A stretch of 64,000 bases of DNA from positions 1-64,000 of the forward strand of contig DATLRC010000021.1 in NCBI GenBank assembly GCA_035534895.1, in the 5' to 3' direction. Under the pieces are notes generated by a model, which was not told the origin of the DNA, ran no database searches, and saw only the letters and a program-made list of their open reading frames with translations. The translations under genes and the position numbers were made by a program. Positions 36,418-43,127 of the stretch are shown here, piece after piece. Position 1 is the stretch's first letter. Every line of letters starts with the position of its first letter. This stretch comes from DATLRC01 sp035534895. GTDB lineage: Bacteria > Patescibacteriota > Saccharimonadia > Saccharimonadales > UBA4665.

Positions 36418-36845
36418 AACTTGAGCCAATCTTCTAATGCCATAATGTCGGGGAAAATCTTATCAAATATCAGATAAAGCGTTTCTGTTTTCTCTAATTT
36501 GCCGATAGCGTAACACTTTTTACCCATGCCGTATGCTGCACCAGCCTCAACATGGCCGGAGATACCTGCTGGCAGAACTAGAATAAAGTTGTCTGACTGG
36601 CGTTCAGCAGTTATATCAGTTTCAAAGACCTTACTCACAAACGGATCATTCATTGGCAAGCTCTCAAGACTTTGCATGATAGTCTCAATATCACCGTCCA
36701 TACTAAACTCGACCTCCTCACCTTCATACAAGTTCTCGATGAAACAGTAAGCGGTTTTACCGTGAGAACGAATAGTTTCGAGAACTTCCTTTACAACATC
36801 ACGATTTCGCCAACGTCCAGCTACAAAAAAGTCATATTTTGACAT
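36414..36845 (-). CDS. nucleoside 2-deoxyribosyltransferase-like protein
   Basis: A 143-residue protein. FFVAGRWRNRD at the start and DNFILVLPAGISGHVEAGAAYGMG near the end match the fold of nucleoside 2-deoxyribosyltransferases and related DUF4406-type proteins: a strand with a Leu-Pro-Ala-Gly turn, then the SGHVEAG Glu motif holding the catalytic acid. It may cleave a nucleotide glycosidic bond. It starts 2 nt after the oxidase-like gene and overlaps the kinase gene. Confidence 0.6.
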   Translation of the reverse strand: MSKYDFFVAGRWRNRDVVKEVLETIRSHGKTAYCFIENLYEGEEVEFSMDGDIETIMQSLESLPMNDPFVSKVFETDITAERQSDNFILVLPAGISGHVEAGAAYGMGKKCYAIGKLEKTETLYLIFDKIFPDIMALEDWLKL

Positions 36846-36847
36846 AG

Positions 36848-37267
36848 CTATAACTTTATTTCGTGAATGACCCATGGGTTTTTGTCAACCTCAGTTAATC
36901 TAATCCAAGTAGGTGTTATAAGGAAATATATCTCGTCAGGGTCATCTCTATATTTTCTAGCCTCAGGATTTTTTCGAAAATAAATCTCAGGATACTCGTC
37001 TACATCATCGCCTGTTAGCAAACGTGCTTTACCCTCATACTGCATTGTGCCACCCTCGTCCCACCCAATGACAACTGAAACGTCAGGACTGTTTAATATA
37101 TTTGTCGCCTTTCTACTCTTCTTTGAAGTCCCAAAAATAATTTCTAGGTTTTCAGTCTGACCAAAACCAACAACAGCACTTTGGGATTTATTTTCACTGT
37201 TAAGCGTAGCAATAGTCATAAGAGTGTGCTTAGACATGAAATCTAAAAATAACTGGTTTTTACTCAT
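36848..37267 (-). CDS. pyridoxamine 5'-phosphate oxidase-family protein
   Basis: A 139-residue flavin-binding split barrel: HTLMTIATLNSENKSQSAVV, then IIFGTSKKSRKATNI and NPWVIHEIKL at the end. Members bind FMN or F420 and reduce small molecules or act on haem. Substrate unknown. The gene overlaps the deacetylase by 8 nt. Confidence 0.8.
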   Translation of the reverse strand: MSKNQLFLDFMSKHTLMTIATLNSENKSQSAVVGFGQTENLEIIFGTSKKSRKATNILNSPDVSVVIGWDEGGTMQYEGKARLLTGDDVDEYPEIYFRKNPEARKYRDDPDEIYFLITPTWIRLTEVDKNPWVIHEIKL

Positions 37268-37997
37268 TGGCAGAACTTTCTTTTACTAGTTCCATGTCAC
37301 TCAATCGGGTTATTTTGTAGCTGTTTTCAAGCAGGTAGTCAATGATTTGTGGCGTAGCGGCAAGCGTGGGCAATGCACGGTTCATCCAATTATCGTATTG
37401 CTTGTTTCCTGGCAAGTTATGCTCCGAGCTATCATGAAAGCCAAGTAAAGTACCATTTTCAATAACTTTAATCCAGGCATCGGCAATACTTTTTGCTTGA
37501 GTATTAATGGTAACCGCATCCTGCTGATTCCAAATGTGGTCTGAGTCCCAATCATAATCACCGATTGCTAATCCTGACGAAACGATATTATCGCCATATA
37601 TTGGCTTAATCACTTCTGCAACAGCATCGCTCCAACTAAGGTAAGGGGGTCGCAAGTAAGTAATCTGATCATTTTCTAAACCGGACGCTTTTGCTATAGC
37701 ATCTCGACCTTTAATGACTTCATCAACTACTGCTTGCTCGCCTTGCTCTGATAGTACATTAGCCAACCTTTTATGAGTATAGGTGTGATTGCCGATTTCG
37801 TGTCCTGCTTCGGCAATCTGTCTAGCAATTTCAGGTGACTGTTCGGCACGCATACCAATCAAGAAAAAATTGGCAGGAACATCTTTATCACTTAACACTT
37901 TTAATAACTTTGGAGTAATAAATGGATTTGGTCCATCATCGAAAATTAAGGCCACTTCTTTTTTGTTGGGGCTACCTCGAAAAATTACCATGCTCAT
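37260..37997 (-). CDS. polysaccharide deacetylase (NodB domain) without signal peptide
   Basis: A 245-residue NodB-type deacetylase. Motif 1 is IFDDGPN with both Asp, motif 2 is EIGNHTYTHKRL with the two metal-binding His, motif 3 is the RPPYLSW stretch and motif 5 includes LLGFHDS. All key residues are present. No signal peptide or membrane helix is seen at the start (MSMVIFRGSPNKKEV), so it would act inside the cell. I start at 37997, overlapping the stop of the methyltransferase. Confidence 0.85.
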   Translation of the reverse strand: MSMVIFRGSPNKKEVALIFDDGPNPFITPKLLKVLSDKDVPANFFLIGMRAEQSPEIARQIAEAGHEIGNHTYTHKRLANVLSEQGEQAVVDEVIKGRDAIAKASGLENDQITYLRPPYLSWSDAVAEVIKPIYGDNIVSSGLAIGDYDWDSDHIWNQQDAVTINTQAKSIADAWIKVIENGTLLGFHDSSEHNLPGNKQYDNWMNRALPTLAATPQIIDYLLENSYKITRLSDMELVKESSANE

Positions 37998-38785
37998 TAC
38001 TTTTTCCTCAGTACCCAAATCATAAAGGTCGGTATTCTCGTTAGCTGTTCGTATATCGCTGGATCAACAGCTTTCATCCCATCTGTTGGTTGTGGCTCAA
38101 CTACTTTTTCTATCCCAAAGCCAGAAGCTAAAATCTGCTCAACCATTTTGCTGAAAGTTCTATGATAAACAGTTAGCTCAACATCAGCCACTATGCCTCT
38201 CACTGGCTTTACACCATTACTCTTAGCTGCTAAGTAATCGCCATAAACGGTTCGCTCCCTGGTTTCCTGGTTAACTTTCCTGCCGAGCAAGGCATATTTC
38301 ACACCATCTTTAACTTCAAACTCAACCGCACTGTCAATGGGGTGTCCGCAGGAAAACACATACAGCCCATCAGGCCGTAGTATTCGGTAAGCCTCTTTTA
38401 GCGGAACAGTCCAGTCGTCAACGTAGTGAATTGCTAGGCTTGAGTAGGCAAGGTCAAAACTCTCATCGGGGAAAGCAAGCTGCTCCATATCCATTTCATG
38501 AAACTCAATGTCAGGATGGTTTTTCTTAGCAATGTCCAGCAAGCCAGATGAAATATCTATGCCGACAACCTTTTTAGCCCCATTGTCAGACAACCAACGT
38601 GCATCTACACCACTACCACAACCGATGCTGATGACTTCTAGTCCATTGAGGCTTGGCAACTCAGCTCGAATTGCAGGTTTCTCATAGTACGAATGAAACG
38701 TACTATCGGTTGGGTCAGAAACGTGGCGATTGTAATTTTCGGCATTTTCATTGTAATGCCTGACTGTGTTCGGGTCGGTTGCCAT
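37997..38785 (-). CDS. class I SAM-dependent methyltransferase
   Basis: A 262-residue protein with the SAM-binding GCGSGVDARWLS (motif I), VVGIDIS (motif II) and FDLAYSSLAIHYVDD (motif IV), typical of the UbiE/Methyltransf_11 group. Substrate unknown. It is first in a tightly overlapped operon with a deacetylase, a flavin-fold protein, a deoxyribosyltransferase-like protein and a kinase. That mix looks like small-molecule modification cargo. Confidence 0.85.
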   Translation of the reverse strand: MATDPNTVRHYNENAENYNRHVSDPTDSTFHSYYEKPAIRAELPSLNGLEVISIGCGSGVDARWLSDNGAKKVVGIDISSGLLDIAKKNHPDIEFHEMDMEQLAFPDESFDLAYSSLAIHYVDDWTVPLKEAYRILRPDGLYVFSCGHPIDSAVEFEVKDGVKYALLGRKVNQETRERTVYGDYLAAKSNGVKPVRGIVADVELTVYHRTFSKMVEQILASGFGIEKVVEPQPTDGMKAVDPAIYEQLTRIPTFMIWVLRKK

Positions 38786-38976
38786 AATCCTTATAATGAT
38801 ACTACAATGCCGTCAATTTAACAGATTAAAATGGTAAACTCTACCCATTCGGGTGGTTACAGGCTTGATTGGCTGTTATCGCTTTATAACTTCGTCTGAA
38901 CTTCTTTTTACTATCAGGATGTGTAATTTATGGTGACGGTAACAAAGACTCGTTAACAGCTTCGTATGCACGTTGG

Positions 38977-39480
38977 CTAGACAGGCTTGCTAAGCTCTGT
39001 AGCCAGTAGTCCTTCCAATTTCATGCGTTGCGTTCGCATATCGTTTAACATCTCCTTAGTCTGTGCTTCACTCTCGGCCTGTAACTTCTGATACTGTACT
39101 CCAAACCGTGTCAGGGTTTCGCCGTGCCATAGCCGCCGATTCTGTATGCGTTGCAGCTTTCTATGGGTCATATTTGACATACTGGACGCATCTTTTCGGT
39201 ACTGACTAGGGTACTTCAGATCGTGACATTTTCGACAGCCAATGCGATTACCGTATATGTACAGCTTACTGGTTCGCCTCTGGCAACAGGGAGCTTGAAA
39301 CCAGATGCTATAACCGTAACGATTCTTTGTTCTGCAAAGCGGAACGTCCATATAACCTTTGTACGGAGGCGGAAAGTACGTGTGCAATATGCCGTTGTTT
39401 CGCATCTGGTCGTATTTCAGACATTCTTCCAGATCAATCTCTGTTGCATCGGTTATCAGTATCGGGCTTAAACCTTTCAT
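38977..39480 (-). CDS. zinc-ribbon protein of mobile elements, function unknown
   Basis: A 167-residue protein with two Cys pairs, APCCQRR and then GCRKCHDLKYPSQ, that look like one zinc ribbon, followed by a basic helical tail of about 80 residues. The pattern (CCxRR, strand, CxxCHxLxYxSQ) is familiar from many phage and integrative-element proteins of unknown role. Its ATG overlaps the stop of an 8-codon ORF just before it. 38786-38976 holds only a hairpin (CTACCC/GGGTGG near 38848) and the likely promoter of the cargo operon. Confidence 0.65.
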   Translation of the reverse strand: MKGLSPILITDATEIDLEECLKYDQMRNNGILHTYFPPPYKGYMDVPLCRTKNRYGYSIWFQAPCCQRRTSKLYIYGNRIGCRKCHDLKYPSQYRKDASSMSNMTHRKLQRIQNRRLWHGETLTRFGVQYQKLQAESEAQTKEMLNDMRTQRMKLEGLLATELSKPV

Positions 39481-39503
39481 GAGTTACCGCCTTTCTTGCT
39501 CAT
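39477..39503 (-). CDS. 8-residue coupling ORF
   Basis: AAGGAG precedes an ATG at 39503, giving MSKKGGNS and a TGA that overlaps the ATG of the zinc-ribbon gene (ATGA). It may serve to bring ribosomes to that gene. Support is only the ribosome site and the overlap. Confidence 0.3.
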   Translation of the reverse strand: MSKKGGNS

Positions 39504-39504
39504 G

Positions 39505-39684
39505 CTAACTCCTTATATGAGTTCTTAATTCTAAATCATATGGACTTTTACAAAAATCTAAATCATTAGGGCTTTGGCTTGCATAAACCTTTACATTTTC
39601 CTGTTCAGTCATACTTATATGCTCATTACTTGACGGACTTGCAAGCCTTACTTCAAAAAAGTTATCAGGTTCAATCCCTTCCAC
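39505..39684 (-). CDS. 59-residue hypothetical protein
   Basis: Begins at a GTG overlapping the stop of the preceding ORF (TGAGTG) with GGAG 5 nt upstream, and ends just before the 8-codon ORF. The product is acidic (for example SPNDLDFCKSPYDLELR). The chain of overlaps with neighbours makes it likely real. Family not recognised. Confidence 0.45.
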   Translation of the reverse strand: MEGIEPDNFFEVRLASPSSNEHISMTEQENVKVYASQSPNDLDFCKSPYDLELRTHIRS

Positions 39685-39801
39685 TCAAACTCCAACAGGG
39701 CTTAATGCCCTCACTGCATTAACAATATGCCACATAGTTACCAGTTCACGCTTGATCTGGTTCCAGTTCGTCCCTATCAAGCTCACCAAAGCGTTCCTAA
39801 T
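39685..39801 (-). pseudogene. 5'-truncated MobC-like ORF remnant
   Basis: A frame with no start ends in NWNQIKRELVTMWHIVNAV and a short tail, preceded by LIGT. This resembles the IGxNLNQ helix near the end of MobC-type mobilisation accessory proteins. An in-frame stop lies just upstream. The toxin-antitoxin genes begin right after, so the front of the gene may have been lost when they arrived. Confidence 0.4.
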
Positions 39802-39821
39802 TTATGTAAGCCAGATTTTAG

Positions 39822-39850
39822 TTGACAACTACAAAAATCAGTAATAAAGT
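39822..39850 (+). promoter_or_regulatory. promoter of the AbrB-PIN pair
   Basis: TTGACA at 39822-39827 and TAAAGT at 39845-39850 are 17 nt apart, ending 9 nt before the ATG at 39860. Confidence 0.6.
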
Positions 39851-39859
39851 ACTACTAGT

Positions 39860-40153
39860 ATGAAAACAGCATTAACTAACACTAACGATAAGGGGCAGAT
39901 TGTTATTCCTAAAGAGATCAGAGATTCCCTAGCAATTAACTCGAAGGTTACGCTTAGTGTTACCCAAACTGGCAACGGTATTTATATATATCCGGTGGAG
40001 GACTTTATTATCAAAACGACTGGTGAAAGTTCATATAGCCATCTCTTAGCAAAGACTAAAGGGACTTGGGACAATGAAGATTGGGATAGCACTAGAGCTC
40101 AAAAGTCCAAGGCTGAATTATCTGCATCACAAGACAGAAAAAGTTCATGGTAG
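39860..40153 (+). CDS. AbrB/MazE-type antitoxin
   Basis: A 97-residue protein whose first 45 residues (TNDKGQIVIPKEIRDSLAI) are a swapped-hairpin AbrB DNA-binding domain. The tail contains HLLAKTKGTWDNEDW, the toxin-wrapping part. It overlaps the PIN gene by 7 nt. Antitoxin and likely autorepressor. Confidence 0.85.
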   Translation: MKTALTNTNDKGQIVIPKEIRDSLAINSKVTLSVTQTGNGIYIYPVEDFIIKTTGESSYSHLLAKTKGTWDNEDWDSTRAQKSKAELSASQDRKSSW

Positions 40154-40530
40154 TACTTGATACCAACATTATTATTGATCACTTAAGACTACAGGGAACC
40201 CAAGAGTCTCAGTTAATGGCTATTGTACGACAAAAACCTAAGGAAGTACTTGCCCTAACTACAATAAGCTTGCAAGAATTATACGAAGGAAGAAGCACTA
40301 AAGATAGTCAAAAGGAACAATACCTTTTAGCAACAATCAGCCCACTCAGAATACTTCCTTATACGTATGAAGTTGCCAAACTTGCCGGTGAGATTGCCAG
40401 AGATCTTGACCGAACTATTGAGTTTGCGGACGCTGCAATTGCTGCCACTACTATTTTAAACGGTGGCAGTCTGCACACTTCCAATAAGAAAGACTTTGTT
40501 GGCATCGTTCAGCTTCAGTTATTGAGCTGA
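40147..40530 (+). CDS. PIN-domain toxin, VapC-like
   Basis: A 127-residue PIN nuclease: D in VLDTNIIIDH at residue 4, E in LQELYEG near 42, D in FADAAIAA near 98 and a last D in NKKDFVGI near 117. All four acidic positions are present, so it should be active as an RNase. Paired with the AbrB-type antitoxin. Confidence 0.88.
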   Translation: MVVLDTNIIIDHLRLQGTQESQLMAIVRQKPKEVLALTTISLQELYEGRSTKDSQKEQYLLATISPLRILPYTYEVAKLAGEIARDLDRTIEFADAAIAATTILNGGSLHTSNKKDFVGIVQLQLLS

Positions 40531-40682
40531 TCTAGTGCTGCTTGCTTAGTTTTAAGTGTTAGATTTTCCTTGGGTTCACCATAAGAAGCTTACAGATAAG
40601 ATTTGATTATAAACTTTAGTTATATAAGTTTGTTGCTAAATCAAGTCTGTTAAATAGTTCGATTCTGTTATCAAATAGATTG

Positions 40683-40991
40683 TTAAAGGATTCTGTCTAG
40701 CTCTCTGCGCCCATATAACATGCGTCTAATTATCATGGTGTTATCTATGACAACATAGAAAATTAGATAGTTACCCACAAGAATTCTACGATATGGATGC
40801 TGTCGACTGTTGATTGACTGGTAAGGCGCTGTACTGAGTGGACTTGCGAGGCGTTTTTTAATGGCAGCCTCAGCATTATTTATTAGAGTTTTTACTGCTA
40901 ACTCATTTTTAAGTTCGAATAGTAGATAATCCGTAATCTTGTCTAAATCTTCATAGAAAAGTGGAGAGTAACGAAGTTTAAAACTTACCAT
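40683..40991 (-). CDS. RelE/ParE-family toxin
   Basis: A 102-residue toxin: YSPLFYEDLDKITDYL helix, then YRRILVGNYLIFYVVID and the C-terminal MIIRRMLYGRREL. It overlaps the antitoxin gene by 14 nt. A decayed relative of its 3' end is at 42.99-43.07 kb. The 40531-40682 gap upstream of its end has no feature that I can support. Confidence 0.85.
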   Translation of the reverse strand: MVSFKLRYSPLFYEDLDKITDYLLFELKNELAVKTLINNAEAAIKKRLASPLSTAPYQSINSRQHPYRRILVGNYLIFYVVIDNTMIIRRMLYGRRELDRIL

Positions 40992-41250
40992 TTACTTTTG
41001 CTTTAATTTTAGAGAACACATCTTCATGTGTTAGGTTTTCTGCATGACTTTCTGCGTAAATATCGGCCTCATCAAGCGCACGCTCAACATAATCTAGATG
41101 TGCCATTTTACTGAATTTATCAAAACTCATAGTTACCATAGAAGCCTTTCCGTTCATAGTAAAGATGATAGGCTTATTGTTGCTGCTTACTTCTTTCTCT
41201 ACTTCTGAAAAGCGGTTTCTTAAATCAGATATGGGTCTAATACTTATCAC
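40978..41250 (-). CDS. Phd/YefM-type antitoxin
   Basis: A 90-residue antitoxin: ISIRPISDLRNRFSEVEKEV and PIIFTMNGKASMVTMSFD are the two halves of the Phd/YefM fold, and the tail ENLTHEDVFSKIKAK binds the toxin. The frame extends to an ATG at 41292, but GAAGGGA before the GTG at 41250 and the overlap with another small ORF favour 41250. Confidence 0.82.
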   Translation of the reverse strand: MISIRPISDLRNRFSEVEKEVSSNNKPIIFTMNGKASMVTMSFDKFSKMAHLDYVERALDEADIYAESHAENLTHEDVFSKIKAKVNGKF

Positions 41251-41278
41251 GGGGTGTGTCCCTTCATGTTTATCATAA

Positions 41279-41392
41279 TTATGATAACACATATTGCAAG
41301 ATTTGTTTATTCCTTAATGGTATGTTCCATCTAACAATTTCACTCGCAATTAGCTTATAAACCGAGTGCTCTAGGGTCACCACAGATTGCAT
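41279..41392 (-). CDS. short conserved frame, copy 1 (between toxin-antitoxin pairs)
   Basis: A 37-codon frame starting MQSVVTLEHSVYKLIASE and continuing IVRWN. Two other frames at similar places (42070-42186 and 42910-42993) share the pattern L-x-S-x-Y/W-K with a following E and R/K-W. The shared pattern suggests either a small protein family or pieces of one older gene. No ribosome site is clear. Confidence 0.4.
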   Translation of the reverse strand: MQSVVTLEHSVYKLIASEIVRWNIPLRNKQILQYVLS

Positions 41393-41422
41393 GTAATAAA
41401 GCTGAAGTTATTGCGAATATTA

Positions 41423-41451
41423 TTGAAACTTATTGACAGTATTGTTATAAT
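41423..41451 (+). promoter_or_regulatory. promoter of the CopG-PIN pair
   Basis: TTGAAA at 41423-41428 and a perfect TATAAT at 41446-41451 with a 17-nt gap. The box ends 7 nt before the ATG at 41459. Confidence 0.7.
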
Positions 41452-41458
41452 GGATTAA

Positions 41459-41680
41459 ATGATAACGATAAGCCTCTCTTTAGATGATCACTCCAAGAAG
41501 CAACTAGATATGATTGCGCAAGAAACTAATCGCTCAAGAAGCGATGTAGTGCGCGATATGGTGGCTTGGTACCAACTAAAAGTTACAGTTGATGCTATGC
41601 AGCAAAAAGTTACACCTCTTTTGCGTAAACTTGGACTAGAAACTGATGAACAAATTGCCGAATACGCTGATAAAGATTAA
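41459..41680 (+). CDS. CopG-type ribbon-helix-helix antitoxin
   Basis: A 73-residue protein with a strand (TISLSLDDHSKKQLD) and helix-turn-helix (ETNRSRSDVVRDMVAWY), the CopG/RHH fold. It overlaps the PIN gene by 35 nt. Almost leaderless by promoter position. Confidence 0.82.
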   Translation: MITISLSLDDHSKKQLDMIAQETNRSRSDVVRDMVAWYQLKVTVDAMQQKVTPLLRKLGLETDEQIAEYADKD

Positions 41681-42077
41681 AGTCGTTCCCGATAGTAATA
41701 TCTACATAGCTGCAGCATTAAATAAGGGTTATTGCCATGACTGGTTATTTGGTGCAAGCAAACCGGAAGCAAATTATGAGCTTTTTGTATCCGAAGCAAT
41801 ACTAAGTGAAGTAAGTAGAAAACTAGAAAACAGATTTAAGTTTACTCGTAGCGAAACAACACGGTACCTTACTGACCTAGACCAAGTACTTACAAAAATT
41901 CGGCCTAGTACACAAGTTAATATTGTACGTGACAGCTCTGACAATATGATCTTGGAGTGCGCTTTAGAAGCAAAAGCTGAACTTGTAATTACTTTTGACA
42001 AAGATTTACTTGTACTTAAGCAATATAACAATATACAGATTGCCCATCCAAGAATGTTGCAGTATTGGTTTACCTAA
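41646..42077 (+). CDS. PIN-domain toxin of the COG1569 type
   Basis: A 143-residue PIN protein: D in VVPDSNIYIAA near residue 16, E in SEAILSEVSRKL near 55, D in DSSDNMILE near 105 and D in ITFDKDLL near 121. The DNMILECA signature is typical of the PIN_3/COG1569 group. The start is unsure, since the 35-nt overlap with the antitoxin gene could be shorter if a later TTG or CTG is used. Confidence 0.85.
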   Translation: MNKLPNTLIKIKVVPDSNIYIAAALNKGYCHDWLFGASKPEANYELFVSEAILSEVSRKLENRFKFTRSETTRYLTDLDQVLTKIRPSTQVNIVRDSSDNMILECALEAKAELVITFDKDLLVLKQYNNIQIAHPRMLQYWFT

Positions 42078-42186
42078 GGCCAAGGTCGGAGACCCAGCCA
42101 ACGTACACTAATACTTCATTCCACTTGAGTATTTCCGCGCAAATAAACTTCCAATTCGAGTGTAGCGGGGTCACCAAACAATGCAT
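42070..42186 (-). CDS. short conserved frame, copy 2
   Basis: A 38-codon frame (MHCLVTPLHSNWKFICAE, then ILKWNE) on the minus strand, convergent with and overlapping the end of the PIN gene by 8 nt. It shares its first half with copy 1, both in protein pattern and in DNA: CGAGTG, then GGGTCACCA on the plus strand. Confidence 0.4.
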   Translation of the reverse strand: MHCLVTPLHSNWKFICAEILKWNEVLVYVGWVSDLGLR

Positions 42187-42289
42187 TGACTATAAATGCC
42201 ATGACATGTTCTAATTACTGCACCTCGTTTGAATGAATGTTTTCGCGAGATCTTTCTATTGTTAGGAAATCTGTTTTATTCTCTTCTGA

Positions 42290-42553
42290 TTAGCTATTTC
42301 TATAGACATCTTTGCGGTGTTGCACCCGAATCAACATAATGAGAGTGCCTTTTACATCAAAAACAACCCTATAATGTCCAACCCGCCACCTATAATCACC
42401 GTCGATAGGATCAACTAACTTTTTCGCAAACAATAAGGGATCGGATTGAGACAAGAAGAATTGTAGTTTTTTCGCAATACGTTTTTGCACAATCCTATCA
42501 AGCGACTTAAGATCTTTTTTAGCACGGCTTCCAATTGTGAGCCTATACTTCAT
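42290..42553 (-). CDS. RelE-family toxin
   Basis: An 87-residue RelE toxin: SRAKKDLKSLDRIVQKRIAK, then DYRWRVGHYRVVFDV with the conserved Arg residues of the active face, and a short end VQHRKDVY. The His and Arg near the end fit mRNA interferases such as RelE/YoeB. It overlaps the antitoxin by 1 nt. Confidence 0.9.
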   Translation of the reverse strand: MKYRLTIGSRAKKDLKSLDRIVQKRIAKKLQFFLSQSDPLLFAKKLVDPIDGDYRWRVGHYRVVFDVKGTLIMLIRVQHRKDVYRNS

Positions 42554-42810
42554 TATTCCTTAGTCCATAAGTCACCAAAGACTTCTTCGGGCGTATACCA
42601 ATCCTTACTTGCCCTCGCTTCAGCAATACTTTTTACATAGTCTGGGTCTTGTACTGCTAATAGATCTTCCAATGTATCTATGTCAATTAGAGCGGACTCA
42701 ACTTTTCCGCGCCTCTTTACAAGTATGATGCTCTTATCGTCATGTACTGAGTCGAGAGCTTCAGATAAATTTTTACGCAGCAATGATGCATCGATAGTTT
42801 TTGTACTCAT
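42553..42810 (-). CDS. Phd/YefM-type antitoxin
   Basis: An 85-residue antitoxin: IDASLLRKNLSEALDSV and IILVKRRGKVESALIDID form the DNA-binding half, with an acidic tail (WYTPEEVFGDLW) that blocks the toxin. Pairs with the RelE gene that follows. Confidence 0.85.
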   Translation of the reverse strand: MSTKTIDASLLRKNLSEALDSVHDDKSIILVKRRGKVESALIDIDTLEDLLAVQDPDYVKSIAEARASKDWYTPEEVFGDLWTKE

Positions 42811-42909
42811 TGTAATCTCCTAACGTAATACGAATTGTTACAACTCTATCGTACATTATGTGCTATACTTCTGTCAAACAGCACTAATTATTATAACTTT
42901 AGGATTTAG

Positions 42910-43070
42910 TTACTGCTGATACTTGCTCAGAAAGTTACTCCATCTAATATTTTCATTTGCTAAAACCTTATAAATCGAACAGTCTAGGGGCGCATCAGAG
43001 AATTTTACGTATATCTCTTCGGCCCCGAACAGCATACGTCTAACTATTAACCGTCATTGATGACAACCGC
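42910..43070 (-). pseudogene. RelE remnant fused in frame to copy 3 of the short frame
   Basis: Reading on the minus strand, VVIND followed after a frameshift by LIVRRMLFGAEEIY matches the last part of the RelE at 40.7 kb (VVIDN, MIIRRMLYGRREL). It runs on into APLDCSIYKVLANEN and IRWSN, the third copy of the short conserved frame, and stops at 42910. The rest of the toxin gene is gone. Confidence 0.55.
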
Positions 43071-43092
43071 ATTGCATAAACCCTTTTAAAGC

Positions 43093-43115
43093 TTGATAAT
43101 AGTAGCCATTATCAA
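43093..43115 (+). promoter_or_regulatory. inverted repeat in the promoter of the PAS kinase
   Basis: TTGATAAT (43093-43100) and ATTATCAA (43108-43115) are perfect 8-bp arms with a 7-nt gap, about 12 nt before the ATG at 43128 and just before a TATTAT box. The position fits an operator for a repressor or for the cognate regulator. Confidence 0.5.
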
Positions 43116-43127
43116 AGTATTATAGAA

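Larger units (their letters stand above)
31978..43080. mobile_element. integrated element at tRNA-Glu (right end uncertain)
   Basis: Begins inside the 3' half of tRNA-Glu and carries a large serine recombinase next to the tRNA, a tyrosine recombinase, a RarA-C-terminal-like protein, an enzyme cargo operon, small ORFs with a truncated mobilisation-like gene, and a toxin-antitoxin island. Almost all genes to 39.5 kb lie on one strand. I searched by eye for a second copy of the tRNA end and found none, so the right boundary may be near 39.8 kb or just before the kinase at 43.1 kb. Confidence 0.6.

Noticed and set aside
39661..39690. T-loop-like GGTTCAATCCC as a second attachment site
   Set aside because: The stem does not pair beyond three bases and the sequence does not match tRNA-Glu.
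39822..43070. Integron cassette array
   Set aside because: The modules alternate in direction, no integron integrase is adjacent, and the junction repeats do not show attC-type core sites.
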